From Streptomyces yatensis (lineage in GTDB: Bacteria; Actinomycetota; Actinomycetes; Streptomycetales; Streptomycetaceae): a stretch of 64,000 nucleotides of DNA. Of this stretch, positions 36,264 through 44,913 are shown in pieces (position 1 is the first letter of the stretch; every line of letters begins with the position of its first letter). The translations under genes and the position numbers were made by a program. The notes below the pieces were generated by a model. The model made no database searches and had not been told where the DNA came from. It was given only the letters and a program-made list of their open reading frames with translations. The DNA is taken from the NCBI RefSeq assembly GCF_018069625.1, contig NZ_CP072941.1:8556001-8620000 (forward strand), read 5' to 3'.

Positions 36264-37385
36264 GTGGTGGCAGAGCCTGTCCGTGTGCGCAGGTTGACCG
36301 ACCAAGAGGGGCAGAAGCTGCAGCAGATCGTGCGCCGGGGCAGCACCAGTTCGGTGCGGTACCGGCGCGCGATGATGCTGCTGGCCTCGGCCGGCGGGAA
36401 CCGGGTCCCGGTGATCGCGAAGCTGGTGCAGGCCGACGAGGACACCGTCCGGGACGTGATCCACCGGTTCAACGAGATCGGCCTGGCCTGTCTGGACCCT
36501 CGGTGGGCGGGAGGCCGTCCCCGCCTGCTCAGTCCTGACGACGAGGACTTCGTCGTCCAGACGGCCACCACTCGCCCGGCCAGGCTGGGCCAGCCGTTCA
36601 CTCGCTGGTCCGTCCGCAAACTCGCCGCCTACCTGCGGAAAGTGCATGGCCGCCTGATCCGCATAGGTCGCGAGGCGTTACGGTGCCTGCTCGCCCGTCG
36701 TGGCGTCACCTTCCAGCGCACCAAGACGTGGAAGGAATCGCCCGACCCTGAGCGCGATGCCAAGCTCGACCGCATCGAGGAGGTGCTGGAACGCTTCCCG
36801 GACCGCGTGTTCGCGTTCGACGAGTTCGGCCCGCTCGGCATCCGCCCCACAGCCGGAGCCGGCTGGGCTCCCGCCGGTCGCCCCGAGCGCCATCCCGCGA
36901 CTTACCACCGCGCCCACGGGGTGCGGTACTTCCACGGCTGCTACTCGGTCGGCGACGACACCCTGTGGGGCGTCAACCGGGTCAGGAAGAGCGCCGCGAA
37001 CACCCTGGCCGCGCTGAAATCGATTCGGGCGGCCCGCCCGGACGGCGCCCCCATCTACGTGATCTTGGACAATCTGTCCTTGCACCGAGGCGAGAAGATC
37101 CGCAGATGGGCGAAGAAGAACCGGGTCGAGCTGTGCTTCACTCCGACCTACGCGTCCTGGGCCAACCCGATCGAGGCCCACTTCGGGCCGCTGCGGCACT
37201 TCACCATCGCCAACTCCCACCACCCGAACCACCCGGTGCAGACCCGGTCGCTGCACGCCTACTTGCGCTGGCGCAACCAGAACGCCAGACATCCCGACGT
37301 GCTGGCCGCCCAACGCAGGGAGCGGGCCCGGATCCGCAGCGAGAAGGGCGTCCGCTGGGGCGGACGACCGGCGAAAGCAGCGTGA
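36264..37385 (+). CDS. IS630-family transposase
   Basis: A 373-residue transposase. N-terminal HTH region (VIAKLVQADEDTVRDVIHRF, 50-69) and an RNase-H-like catalytic domain with Asp186 (FAFDEFG), Asp269 (VILDNLSLH) and Glu304 (ASWANPIEAHFG): the full DDE triad. No frameshift, so probably active. Leu139 is a TTA codon (36678-36680), which would tie transposase synthesis to bldA. Another possible start is the GTG just upstream. Confidence 0.93.
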   Translation: MVAEPVRVRRLTDQEGQKLQQIVRRGSTSSVRYRRAMMLLASAGGNRVPVIAKLVQADEDTVRDVIHRFNEIGLACLDPRWAGGRPRLLSPDDEDFVVQTATTRPARLGQPFTRWSVRKLAAYLRKVHGRLIRIGREALRCLLARRGVTFQRTKTWKESPDPERDAKLDRIEEVLERFPDRVFAFDEFGPLGIRPTAGAGWAPAGRPERHPATYHRAHGVRYFHGCYSVGDDTLWGVNRVRKSAANTLAALKSIRAARPDGAPIYVILDNLSLHRGEKIRRWAKKNRVELCFTPTYASWANPIEAHFGPLRHFTIANSHHPNHPVQTRSLHAYLRWRNQNARHPDVLAAQRRERARIRSEKGVRWGGRPAKAA

Positions 37386-37416
37386 CCTGGCAAACGGCAC
37401 CAGCAACACTGACACC

Positions 37417-37734
37417 ATGACCGTTGATCGTGAGGCGCTTCACTCCAGCTGGAACCGGACCCGCGGCCACCTCGACGCCCGAGCCCACCTGGCGGGCCAG
37501 CCGGACACCGATCTCGCAGCTACGCTTGAGTTCTTGGAGCACAACGAGTTGGAAGTCGCCGTCGACTGCCTGGTCGACGTCGGTGACGACTTCGACCTGC
37601 CGCTCGCCTTCTGGCAGCACCTGGACCGAGCAGCCCGTGAGATGCGGCTCTACAGCGACGCGCTGCACAAGCCCCACCTCACAGCTGCCGACCTCTGCCG
37701 CCGCCACCTCGCCGCCGCCTCCGAGCGCGAATGA
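37417..37734 (+). CDS. Small passenger protein within the IS
   Basis: A 105-residue, mostly helical acidic protein (ATLEFLEHNELEVAVDCLVD) located after the transposase and inside the terminal repeat. I do not recognise the family; its fixed place in the element and intact frame argue for a real gene. The last 41 codons are duplicated in the 159-bp copy at 40356-40514. Confidence 0.6.
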   Translation: MTVDREALHSSWNRTRGHLDARAHLAGQPDTDLAATLEFLEHNELEVAVDCLVDVGDDFDLPLAFWQHLDRAAREMRLYSDALHKPHLTAADLCRRHLAAASERE

Positions 37735-37779
37735 CCCACCAACCCGGCGAACCTTCCCGGTCAGAGCACCAGCGTGGAG

Positions 37780-38135
37780 TCGGTGGAGTCGTCCGCGTCG
37801 CCGGCCCGAGGCAAGCACCGGTGGCGGTCGGTCATGAGGTCGAGGCGGGCCAGTGTGCATCCCCGTCGCGGCCCCCGACGTCGGAGGCCCCGCAAGCTGC
37901 ACGGGGACAAGGGCTACGACTACCCTCACCCGCGGCGATGGCTCGCTTTCCGCGGCATCCGGCACCGCCTCGCCCGCAAGGGCATCGAGTCATCCCGACA
38001 CCTGGGCCGGCCCCGCTGGGTCGTGGATCCGGCTGCCGACGCCTGCACTGCCGCTACGAGCGCAAGCCGGAACACTTCCTCGCCTTCACCGCCTCGCCGC
38101 GACCCTCATATGTCACCGCAGACTGGCCAAGTGAC
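37780..38135 (+). pseudogene. Remnant of an IS5-family transposase
   Basis: Three frames carry consecutive pieces of the C-terminal half of an IS5-type transposase: KLHGDKGYDYPHPRRWLAFR and IRHRLARKGIESS up to RWVVD, then RRLHCRYERKPEHFLAF, then ATLICHRRLAK. The N-terminal half is absent, the segment after RWVVD is deleted and there are at least two frameshifts. It abuts the right end of the IS630 element, which may have cut it. 38136-38256 shows nothing further. Confidence 0.8.
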
Positions 38136-38256
38136 ATGACCTCTCAGCACCTCTAGCGCGGTCACAGGTCCTGTGCGGTGGGTTGATGATCGAAAGTAGC
38201 GTCCCCATGAGGATCCCGCGGAGCGGGTCTGCAGACTCCGGCGTTGTCAGGGTGTG

Positions 38257-39063
38257 TCAGGTTCGCAGGCCGCCAGAGGCGGTGAGGCGCTCTCCGGTGA
38301 CCCATGCGGCGTCGTCGGAGGCGAAGAAGACCGCCGCCCGCGCCAGATCCTCGGGCTGACCGATACGGCCCAGGGGGGTGCGCCCGATCATGTCCGTCTC
38401 GGCGTCACTGCCGATGAAGCCGGCCGCGTGGATGCCTTCCGTCTCCACACCGCCAGGGGCCAGGGTGTTCACTCGGATCCCGCGAGGGCCGAGTTCGGCG
38501 GCCAGGACTCGCGTCAAGGCATCGACGGCGCCCTTCGTCGCGGCGTACACCGACATCCCCGGCACCGCGCGGGCGCTGTCCAGCGATCCGATGTTGATGA
38601 TCGACCCGCCGTCGGACCCGAAGTACTTAAGGGCTTCCTGGATCGTGCGGATCGGTCCGGTCACGTTGACGGAAAGCTGACGGTCGATCTCCTGCTGCGT
38701 GACGGTCTCCAGCGGCTGTGCGTGATAGACGCCGGCATTGTTGACGAGGATGTCGAACCGGCCGTACGCGTCCACAGCCCTGGCGAAGAGGCGCTCAACA
38801 TCCGCAGGCACCGACACGTCGCCCTGCACGGCGATCGCGGTCCCCCCTCGCGCCTGGATGTCCTGCACCACCCGCTCGGCGTCGGCGGCACTGGAGGCGT
38901 AGTTGACCGCGACCGACGCTCCGGCCGCAGCGAATTCCCGCGCGATGCCCGCCCCGATGCCCTTGGAAGCACCCGTTACGAGCGCGACCTTTCCCGCCAG
39001 TCTCGAATCGGCGTTCTTCGGCGATACTCCGTCGCTGCGGCCAACGCCTGTCTGATGTGCCAC
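38257..39063 (-). CDS. SDR-family oxidoreductase (cargo gene)
   Basis: A 268-residue FabG/glucose-dehydrogenase-like SDR: TGASKGIGAGIA cofactor loop, NNAG, catalytic Ser in IINIGSLDS and YAATK (Tyr-Lys pair), end ASGGLRT. It starts at GTG 39063 behind GGACGGGAG; the frame is open to 39291. It is divergent from the LysR gene and lies inside the IS630-bounded block. Pairs of this type often respond to quinones or phenolics, but the substrate here is unknown. Confidence 0.88.
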   Translation of the reverse strand: MAHQTGVGRSDGVSPKNADSRLAGKVALVTGASKGIGAGIAREFAAAGASVAVNYASSAADAERVVQDIQARGGTAIAVQGDVSVPADVERLFARAVDAYGRFDILVNNAGVYHAQPLETVTQQEIDRQLSVNVTGPIRTIQEALKYFGSDGGSIINIGSLDSARAVPGMSVYAATKGAVDALTRVLAAELGPRGIRVNTLAPGGVETEGIHAAGFIGSDAETDMIGRTPLGRIGQPEDLARAAVFFASDDAAWVTGERLTASGGLRT

Positions 39064-39349
39064 GATTGCCACTCCCGTCCAAGTTGGTGAGCGTCCGGGT
39101 GACGCGGGCCTCCGGGGCAACTGCCCGGGAACTAGACGATGCGTTGTCGAACAGAACCCGCAGGGCGGCCTCGCCGCCACGGGCCCCTCACAGGCACGCC
39201 CGTACCGACTCCCGCCCTGATGGCCGCCGCTTTCGGCGGCGGCGATCCACCGGACATGCACCACGGTAGGATCCGCGAGACATAGAGACAAATAGTGTCA
39301 CTGCATAGCTGAGATTGGCGTTGCCTATGTCGCCGGAAAGTGGAAGCGG

Positions 39350-40258
39350 ATGAACCTGCGGCAATACGAATACGCTCTGGCTGTGGCCGAAGAAGGCTCC
39401 ATGACAGCGGCTGCTGAGCGTCTGCGCGTCACGCAGCCGTCCTTGTCGCAGCAGATCGGCGCTCTGGAAAAGCACCTCGGTGTACAACTGTTCACCCGGA
39501 CGTCGGGTGGGGTCACAGTGACCATGGCCGGACGCGCCTTCCTCGCCGAGGCAGAGATCGCGACCACCGCGTCCCGCAGAGCCGTCCTGGCTGCCCGTGC
39601 CGCCTCCGGGGAACTGGCCGGTGAACTCATCATCGCCGTCCACATGGGCCTGGGAGCACGACAGCTTCCTCTGGCACTGGGCCGGCTCCGCCACCGCCAC
39701 CCGAAACTCCAGGTCATTCTCCACGAGGAGCCCGATCCAGCGGATATGGAACGGCTGGCCCGCCAGGGAACGCTCGACATGGTTCTCGTCCACCGCATCC
39801 CCACCGGCTGCACATTCGACATCCACCCCCTGGGCGAGGAGACCTACGTCGCCGTCCTGCCCGAGGGACACCCGCTCCTCGCCAGCGACAGGGCCCTGCG
39901 CATGGCAGACCTTGCGACACAGGGATGGGTGCGCTTCCGCCGCGCCAGCCTGCTCGACGAATACCTCGCCCGCCTGCTCGCCGACGCGGGCATCAGCCCG
40001 CCCACGGTGGCCCGAGTGTCACAGATCTCCACCGCCGTGCGACTGGCAGCCCAGGGCTTGGGCGTCACCGTGGTTCCGGCATCGGCCGTGCCCGAAAGCT
40101 TCGAACAGCTAGCCCGCCCGTTCCTGCCTTCCCTGACCGAACCCGTCATCGTCGGTACACGCCGCCACCCAGGTTCGGCGGAGGCAGCCGTGCTCGAACA
40201 CCTCCATCAGCAGAACTGGTGCGGCACCAGCCTCCTCGCCCCGCATACCGCCCTCTGA
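39350..40258 (+). CDS. LysR-family regulator (cargo gene)
   Basis: A 302-residue LysR protein with N-terminal HTH (EEGSMTAAAERLRVTQPSLS) and a type 2 periplasmic-binding-like effector domain. The 286-base gap to the divergent SDR gene holds no other gene; an inverted CATAG/CTATG pair (39304-39308 and 39325-39329) just before the LysR start is a candidate binding site. Likely controls the SDR. Confidence 0.92.
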   Translation: MNLRQYEYALAVAEEGSMTAAAERLRVTQPSLSQQIGALEKHLGVQLFTRTSGGVTVTMAGRAFLAEAEIATTASRRAVLAARAASGELAGELIIAVHMGLGARQLPLALGRLRHRHPKLQVILHEEPDPADMERLARQGTLDMVLVHRIPTGCTFDIHPLGEETYVAVLPEGHPLLASDRALRMADLATQGWVRFRRASLLDEYLARLLADAGISPPTVARVSQISTAVRLAAQGLGVTVVPASAVPESFEQLARPFLPSLTEPVIVGTRRHPGSAEAAVLEHLHQQNWCGTSLLAPHTAL

Positions 40259-40355
40259 GCCAAGGGCCTCACTGGTCGTCGGCCGCGTGCTTGTCCCGGA
40301 GGGGCCGTAGGCCGCCAGGCAGGTCTGGGAGCTGGAAGGAACGTCTGTTCGGCTC

Positions 40356-40514
40356 CTGGCAGCACCTGGACCGAGCAGCCCGTGAGATGCGGCTCTACAG
40401 CGACGCGCTGCACAAGCCCCACCTCACAGCTGCCGACCTCTGCCGCCGCCACCTCGCCGCCGCCTCCGAGCGCGAATGACCCACCAACCCGGCGAACCTT
40501 CCCGGTCAGAGCAC
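40356..40514 (+). repeat. 159-bp copy of the IS630 right end
   Basis: Identical over its whole length to 37611-37769, including the 3' part of the passenger ORF and the 28-bp right terminal repeat. Followed by TA (40515-40516). It is either what is left of a second IS copy or a duplicate made during transposition. No gene in 40259-40533. Confidence 0.93.
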
Positions 40515-40533
40515 TAGCCAGCGGGTCCGTCCG

Positions 40534-42039
40534 TCATGAGGTGTGCCAGTCGGGGTGGCCGGGCATGGCCGGGAGCTTCGTGGAGTACAGCCAGGAGCGC
40601 AGGAAGGGCTCCAGGTCGCGGCCGGCGACGCGGCTCGCCAGACGGATGAAGTCCCCGGTCCCCGCCGTGCTGTCGCGGTGCTCCGCCACCCAGGCCCGCT
40701 CGATGCGCTGGAACGTGGCCTCGCCGACCTTCTGCCGCAGCGCGTACAACACCAGCGCACCACCCTGGTAGGCGCCCCAGCCGTAGGGAGCCCTGTCCTT
40801 GGGCGTGAAGGCGCCGGGGCGGGGATCGGCGACCGGCCCCTGCTTGCGCAGTTGGGCGGTGGCCTCCCGGTACGCGCTCTTCATGGCGTCGGCCGGATCG
40901 GTGCCGCGCGCCTGCTGGTTCCACAGGCCCTCGTAGTAGACGGCGTGGCCCTCGTTGAGCCACAGATCCCGCCACCGGCGGGGAGAGACGCTGTTGCCGA
41001 AGTACTCGTGGGAGATCTCGTGCGCGACGATCGCGTCCGAGCCGTTGGTCTCCATACCGTCCTTGGTGAGCTCCTCGTTGGCGAGCAGGGTCAGGGACTG
41101 CGTCTCGAGCTCACCGCCCAGAGGCGTGGCGTAGAGGCCGTACGTCCGCAGCGGGAACGGGCCCAGCCGTTGGGTCAGGAAACGCAGCGCCTTGGGCACG
41201 ACCGCGTCGATCTGCGGCATGAGGTCGTTGACTTCGCCGGTGGGCAGGGCGTGGCGCAGCGTGATTCCGTCCGGTCCCCGCCGCTTGACCACGGTGAAGT
41301 GGCCGACGCCGATCTGGATGAGTTCGGGCGCGAGCTTTTGGCGGCTCTCGAACCGGCGGACGGTGTTCGCCCCTTCGCGCCGGGTGGCGGTGAGTTCGCC
41401 GTTCGCGATGGCGTTCATCCGCGAGGGTGCGGCGATGGTGATGGTGGTCGGCGCCTTCTGGTCCGGATGGTCGGCGAACGCCGCGATCCGATGGGCGCCC
41501 GAGGGCTGGTTGATGGTCTGGACGACCCCCTTCGCCCGCACCATCCCGATCGCCGAGGTGCCGAGTTTCCCGGCCTCCTCAGGGCCCGCCACGGGCGCGC
41601 GTACGGTCACCTCCACCGAGAAGTCCCGGCCGTCGGCCACCGGGTCAGCGGGCGTCACGCGCAGCTCCTGACCGGAGCGGGTCCAGGTCGCCTCGTGGCC
41701 GTCGACCGTCACCGAACGCACCGTGGTCCCGGTCAGGTCGAGGTCGAAACGGGACAGGGCGTGGGTGGCCCGGCCGCGCAACGTGGTGGTCGCCGTGTAG
41801 GTCTTGAGGTCCTCGGCGAAGCGCAGTGCCAGGCCGGTATGGCGCACCGTATAGCCCCCGTTGCCGAGCCCGGGGTGCAGTGTGTCCCCGATTCCGGCGG
41901 CTCCGGGCGCGGGGGTGGTACTGGTGCCGCTCTGGGCGGACATCGCGTCGGGGGTGCAGCCGACCACGCCCGTCAGGGCGGTGGCCAGCGCCGTGACGAT
42001 CCACGGCGTGCGGGTCGAGTGTCGTGTGTGACGAGCCAT
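40534..42039 (-). CDS. M1-family metallopeptidase lipoprotein
   Basis: A 501-residue exported peptidase. Lipobox VVGC gives Cys28. The zinc site is HEISHEYFG (His340, Glu341, His344) with third ligand Glu363 in LNEGHAVYYE; the exopeptidase GxMEN-like strand is GGELETQS. An N-terminal beta-rich domain precedes the thermolysin-like domain. Acts at the cell surface as an aminopeptidase-like enzyme. ATG 42039 was chosen for the signal peptide; the frame is open to 42165. Its 3' end now lies 18 bases from the mobile block. Confidence 0.92.
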   Translation of the reverse strand: MARHTRHSTRTPWIVTALATALTGVVGCTPDAMSAQSGTSTTPAPGAAGIGDTLHPGLGNGGYTVRHTGLALRFAEDLKTYTATTTLRGRATHALSRFDLDLTGTTVRSVTVDGHEATWTRSGQELRVTPADPVADGRDFSVEVTVRAPVAGPEEAGKLGTSAIGMVRAKGVVQTINQPSGAHRIAAFADHPDQKAPTTITIAAPSRMNAIANGELTATRREGANTVRRFESRQKLAPELIQIGVGHFTVVKRRGPDGITLRHALPTGEVNDLMPQIDAVVPKALRFLTQRLGPFPLRTYGLYATPLGGELETQSLTLLANEELTKDGMETNGSDAIVAHEISHEYFGNSVSPRRWRDLWLNEGHAVYYEGLWNQQARGTDPADAMKSAYREATAQLRKQGPVADPRPGAFTPKDRAPYGWGAYQGGALVLYALRQKVGEATFQRIERAWVAEHRDSTAGTGDFIRLASRVAGRDLEPFLRSWLYSTKLPAMPGHPDWHTS

Positions 42040-42159
42040 GAGCCGAGGTTCGCCCGCGAGGCGACCACCCTGGATCCACCGGATAGCGGGTTCCTGACCT
42101 CCGGCATCGGCCGAAAGGACGACCGCCGCCGAAGACCGTATGCTCTTGTGCGACCAAGG

Positions 42160-42189
42160 CGACACCTGCTAATCACTTAACTGGTGTCG
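42160..42189. promoter_or_regulatory. Palindrome with AT-rich centre in divergent promoter
   Basis: CGACACC (42160-42166) and GGTGTCG (42183-42189) are perfect 7-bp arms around an AT-rich TGCTAATCACTTAACT. It lies between the M1 peptidase and the 42207 gene, ending 17 bases before the latter's ATG. A repressor site or a leader hairpin are both possible. Confidence 0.5.
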
Positions 42190-42206
42190 AGAGGGAGGGG
42201 TGGGTC

Positions 42207-42692
42207 ATGGGCGTGCGGCAGGGATCGGTCGTCCTTCGGCAGCCGCACCGTCCTCGGGCCATCAGCTTCCTGGGCCTGGAGACGATCGGCGGATGGGCGG
42301 TGAAGGTGTACGGCATCAGCGCGGCGGCCGAGGGGCCACGCCCCGCGCTGGTGGCCGCGACGGTGGAGATGGCGGCCTCGGTGCTGCCCAGCCCCGCTCG
42401 GACGGACAGCCGCTATGGCATCGGGTTCGCCATCGCGCACGACGCGGCGGACTACTGCTTCGCGCTGGTGGACTGGTGGCACGGTGAGCACGAGATTCAT
42501 CAGCGACTCTTCTCGGCGCCCCGGGAGCGGCCGGAGGCGCTGAGGCCGCATCCGAGCGAGGCCGTCGGCTGCGTCTGGGAGTTGGCCGTCACCGACTTCG
42601 AGCGCCGGGCGTGGCTGGGCCATGTGCTCGCCAACCCCGAGGGCCCGGACCCGGATGCCTATCTCGACGCCCACTTCACAGGAAGGGTCTAG
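42207..42692 (+). CDS. Conserved hypothetical protein
   Basis: A 161-residue soluble protein, start behind GAGGGAGGGG. Trp/His-rich middle (FALVDWWHGEHEIHQRLFSA) and an acidic end. I do not recognise a family. The next gene (NTF2-like) starts 2 bases after its stop, so the two are cotranscribed and perhaps work together. Confidence 0.7.
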   Translation: MGVRQGSVVLRQPHRPRAISFLGLETIGGWAVKVYGISAAAEGPRPALVAATVEMAASVLPSPARTDSRYGIGFAIAHDAADYCFALVDWWHGEHEIHQRLFSAPRERPEALRPHPSEAVGCVWELAVTDFERRAWLGHVLANPEGPDPDAYLDAHFTGRV

Positions 42693-42694
42693 TC

Positions 42695-43087
42695 ATGGGG
42701 ATGACACTGGAGCGGCTGGCGGACTTCGGCGAGGCGTGGCGGCGGAAGGATCTCGATCTGCTGATGGATTTCATGACGGACGACTGTGTGTTCCGTGCGT
42801 CCGTCGGCCCGGAGCCGGGCATGACCTTCCGCGGACGAGCCGAGGTGCGCAAGGGGTTTGCCCTCATGCTCGCCTACGACGCGGACCTTGAGCCGCAGGT
42901 CGGCGGGGTGGCCTTCATCACCGGAGACCGGGGGGCTTCCCAATGGTCGTACACCGGCACCGATGCCGACGGCGGGGCTCACGACGTACACGGCTGCGAC
43001 ATGTTCGAGTTCGACGGCGATCGGATCCGGGTGAAGGATGCCTACCGGCGGGTCCGCGGAGACATCGGTCGTGTTGCCGCCGACTAG
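42695..43087 (+). CDS. NTF2/SnoaL-like protein
   Basis: A 130-residue alpha+beta cone protein: DFGEAWRRKDLDLLMDFMTD helix start, CVFRASVGP, then a strand-rich end DMFEFDGDRIRVKDAYRRV. The fold serves as a hydrolase, isomerase or ligand binder. ATG 42695 behind GGAAGGG; coupled with the gene upstream and overlapped by the CGNR gene downstream. Specific function unknown. Confidence 0.85.
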   Translation: MGMTLERLADFGEAWRRKDLDLLMDFMTDDCVFRASVGPEPGMTFRGRAEVRKGFALMLAYDADLEPQVGGVAFITGDRGASQWSYTGTDADGGAHDVHGCDMFEFDGDRIRVKDAYRRVRGDIGRVAAD

Positions 43088-43718
43088 GGCCGAGGACGTC
43101 GACGGCCTCCCCGACGGCATCGCGCTGCTCCATCACTTCGCCAACACCGAGGACCTGCGCGGATTCGTCGCACACGGCCGGCGCCTTACGGCGCACGACG
43201 ATCTCGCCACGCCCGGAGACCTGGAACGCTGGCTGCGGGAGCACGGCCTGCTCGACGGCGACACCCCGGACACCAGGGTCCATCAGGGCCACCTGACCGC
43301 GGCCCGCGAACTGCGCACGGCCCTGCGTGCCGCGCTGCGCCAGAGCGGCGAGGACGGCCAGGGTGACGAGGACGGCCGGGATGACGAGGACGGCCGGGAT
43401 GGCGAGGACGGCCGGGATGGCCAGGGCGGCGCCGCTGCCCCGGTCGGCTACTCCTTCGACGTCACCCTGACCGCGGCGCACGGCGCCCGGCTGACCATCT
43501 CCGCCGACCCCGTGCACACCGCCCTCGCGCACCTCGTGATGGCCGCCCTGACCGCCACGGCGAACGGGACCTGGCGCCGGCTCAGGATGTGCCCCGCCCC
43601 CGACTGCCAGTGGGTCTTCTACGACAACTCCCGCCCGGGCCGGGCCAGATGGTGCTCGCCACAGCTGTGCGGCAACCGCGCGAAGACCCAGGCGTATCGC
43701 CGCCGCCGATCGGGCTGA
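43071..43718 (+). CDS. CGNR zinc-finger regulator with Asp-Gly repeat insert
   Basis: A 215-residue protein. An ABATE-like N-terminal region (IALLHHFANTEDLRGFV) and a C-terminal CGNR zinc finger (CPAPDCQWVFYDNS, then WCSPQLCGNRAKTQAYRRR), a predicted DNA-binding fold. Between them sits a repeat of about five GDEDGR-like units from a 15-base DNA repeat (about 43345-43430), not expected in the family. GTG 43071 is preferred because GGAGAC lies before it; ATG 43038 is an alternative. Overlaps the previous gene by 17 bases. Confidence 0.82.
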   Translation: MLPPTRAEDVDGLPDGIALLHHFANTEDLRGFVAHGRRLTAHDDLATPGDLERWLREHGLLDGDTPDTRVHQGHLTAARELRTALRAALRQSGEDGQGDEDGRDDEDGRDGEDGRDGQGGAAAPVGYSFDVTLTAAHGARLTISADPVHTALAHLVMAALTATANGTWRRLRMCPAPDCQWVFYDNSRPGRARWCSPQLCGNRAKTQAYRRRRSG

Positions 43719-43858
43719 ACCGAGCCGTTGTCACGGTGTGCCGGTGTGCCGGGAGGCGGCCCGCGCGTCCGGTGGATCGGGGCCCGCGCCCCTGGTCCAC
43801 GGCGGAGCCGCAAGCGCGCGGAGGGCACCGTACCGCGAGGTAGATTGAGGGTGTGGAC

Positions 43859-44764
43859 ATGCTGCACCTGCGCTATTTCGTGGCCGTCGCGGAAGAACTC
43901 AACTTCTCGCGGGCGGCGCGCAGGCTCCATATGGCGACCTCCCCACTGAGTCAGCGGATCAAGGATCTCGAGCGCGAGCTGGGGCAGGCGCTGTTCGAGC
44001 GGACCACCCACCGGGTCGAGCTGACGCCCGCGGGGACGGCTCTGCTGCCGATGGCCCGCGAGGTGCTCGACAGCGTCAATTCGATTCCCTGGCGGCTGAG
44101 CGAGGCCGTGCGGCGGTGTCGCACCACGGAGCTGATCGGCATCCCCGCCGGAGTCCACCCGGATCTGCGCGAGCGCGTCCGGCTGCTCGAAGAGGACTGC
44201 GATGAGGTCTTCGAGCTGCGGCGCTGGCCCGGCACCTCGGCCGACCTGGTCACCGGGGTGCGCGATGGACGGCTGGCGCTGGCGCTGGCCCGGCTGCCGG
44301 TGGCCGACCCGGCGCTGGAGGTCATCCAGGTGATGAGGGAGCGGCTGGGCGCGGCCGTGCCGGCCGACCGGTTCGCCGACCGGACCTCGATCACCCTGGA
44401 CGATCTCAAGGACTTGTCCTATACGGCCACCCCGTATGACGCGCTGCCCGCGTATTTCGAGGAAATCGATGCGCGGCTGAATCACGCGGGAGTCAAGAAG
44501 CGAATTCGGATCAAGACTGCGGACTTTTCCGGTGCGGCCGAGGTGATCTCCACCGGTATCGCCTTTTCGATGACCATGCTTTCCGAAAAGAGCCCGATGC
44601 ACCGCTACCGGCTGGACAACGTGGTCGTCCTGCCCGTCGATGACTTTGAGCCTTCCCTGGTCACGGGGCTGCTGTTCCGCAGGGACCGGGCGGCGGACGG
44701 GGCTGATCTCGCGGGTCTCGTCAGCCGGGCACGTACCATCTTCGCCGACCCGATGTCGGCGTAG
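43859..44764 (+). CDS. LysR-family transcriptional regulator
   Basis: A 301-residue LysR protein (ATG 43859; GTG 43853 possible). HTH is LNFSRAARRLHMATSPLSQR, effector domain from about 90. It lies 149 bases upstream of, and in the same direction as, the CoA-transferase operon, and a 25-bp palindrome separates them. It is the likely regulator of that operon, although LysR proteins more often act divergently. Confidence 0.9.
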   Translation: MLHLRYFVAVAEELNFSRAARRLHMATSPLSQRIKDLERELGQALFERTTHRVELTPAGTALLPMAREVLDSVNSIPWRLSEAVRRCRTTELIGIPAGVHPDLRERVRLLEEDCDEVFELRRWPGTSADLVTGVRDGRLALALARLPVADPALEVIQVMRERLGAAVPADRFADRTSITLDDLKDLSYTATPYDALPAYFEEIDARLNHAGVKKRIRIKTADFSGAAEVISTGIAFSMTMLSEKSPMHRYRLDNVVVLPVDDFEPSLVTGLLFRRDRAADGADLAGLVSRARTIFADPMSA

Positions 44765-44803
44765 AATTCCCCTTCAATTCCTTTCCGGAAAAAGCCCGGA
44801 AAA

Positions 44804-44828
44804 CGGTGTGACCGCTGTGGTCATACCG
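44804..44828. promoter_or_regulatory. 25-bp palindromic operator before the CoA-transferase operon
   Basis: CGGTGTGACC and CGGTATGACC (the latter as its complement GGTCATACCG) face each other across GCTGT: 9 of 10 arm bases pair. It lies in a locally AT-rich gap 86 bases before the CoA-transferase start. Candidate site for the upstream LysR protein or for the PaaX-family regulator. Confidence 0.6.
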
Positions 44829-44913
44829 CCTTTCGCCACATGATCATTCCCTGTCCGTGTATCTGCCATTAGGTTCGGTGGTGGAAACGGAAGAACGCGA
44901 GACAGGAGTGGTG

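Larger units (their letters stand above)
36179..37769 (+). mobile_element. Complete IS630-family insertion sequence
   Basis: A 1591-bp element with perfect 28-bp terminal inverted repeats (36179-36206 and 37742-37769; they open GTGCTCTGACCGGGAAGG). It carries a DDE transposase and a 105-codon second ORF. The expected TA is present on the left but missing on the right, where the sequence continues into an IS5 remnant. Confidence 0.9.
36177..40516. mobile_element. 4.3-kb block bounded by IS630 ends and TA duplications
   Basis: The left terminal repeat begins at 36179 directly after a TA (36177-36178), and a right terminal repeat ends at 40514 directly before TA (40515-40516). The inner right end of the complete IS (37769) is followed by CC, not TA. 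IS630/Tc1-type elements duplicate TA on insertion, so the two outer TAs identify the block as one unit. Contents: complete IS, IS5 remnant, SDR/LysR pair, and a 159-bp right-end copy. Rejoining the flanks at TA gives an uninterrupted sequence. Confidence 0.65.
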
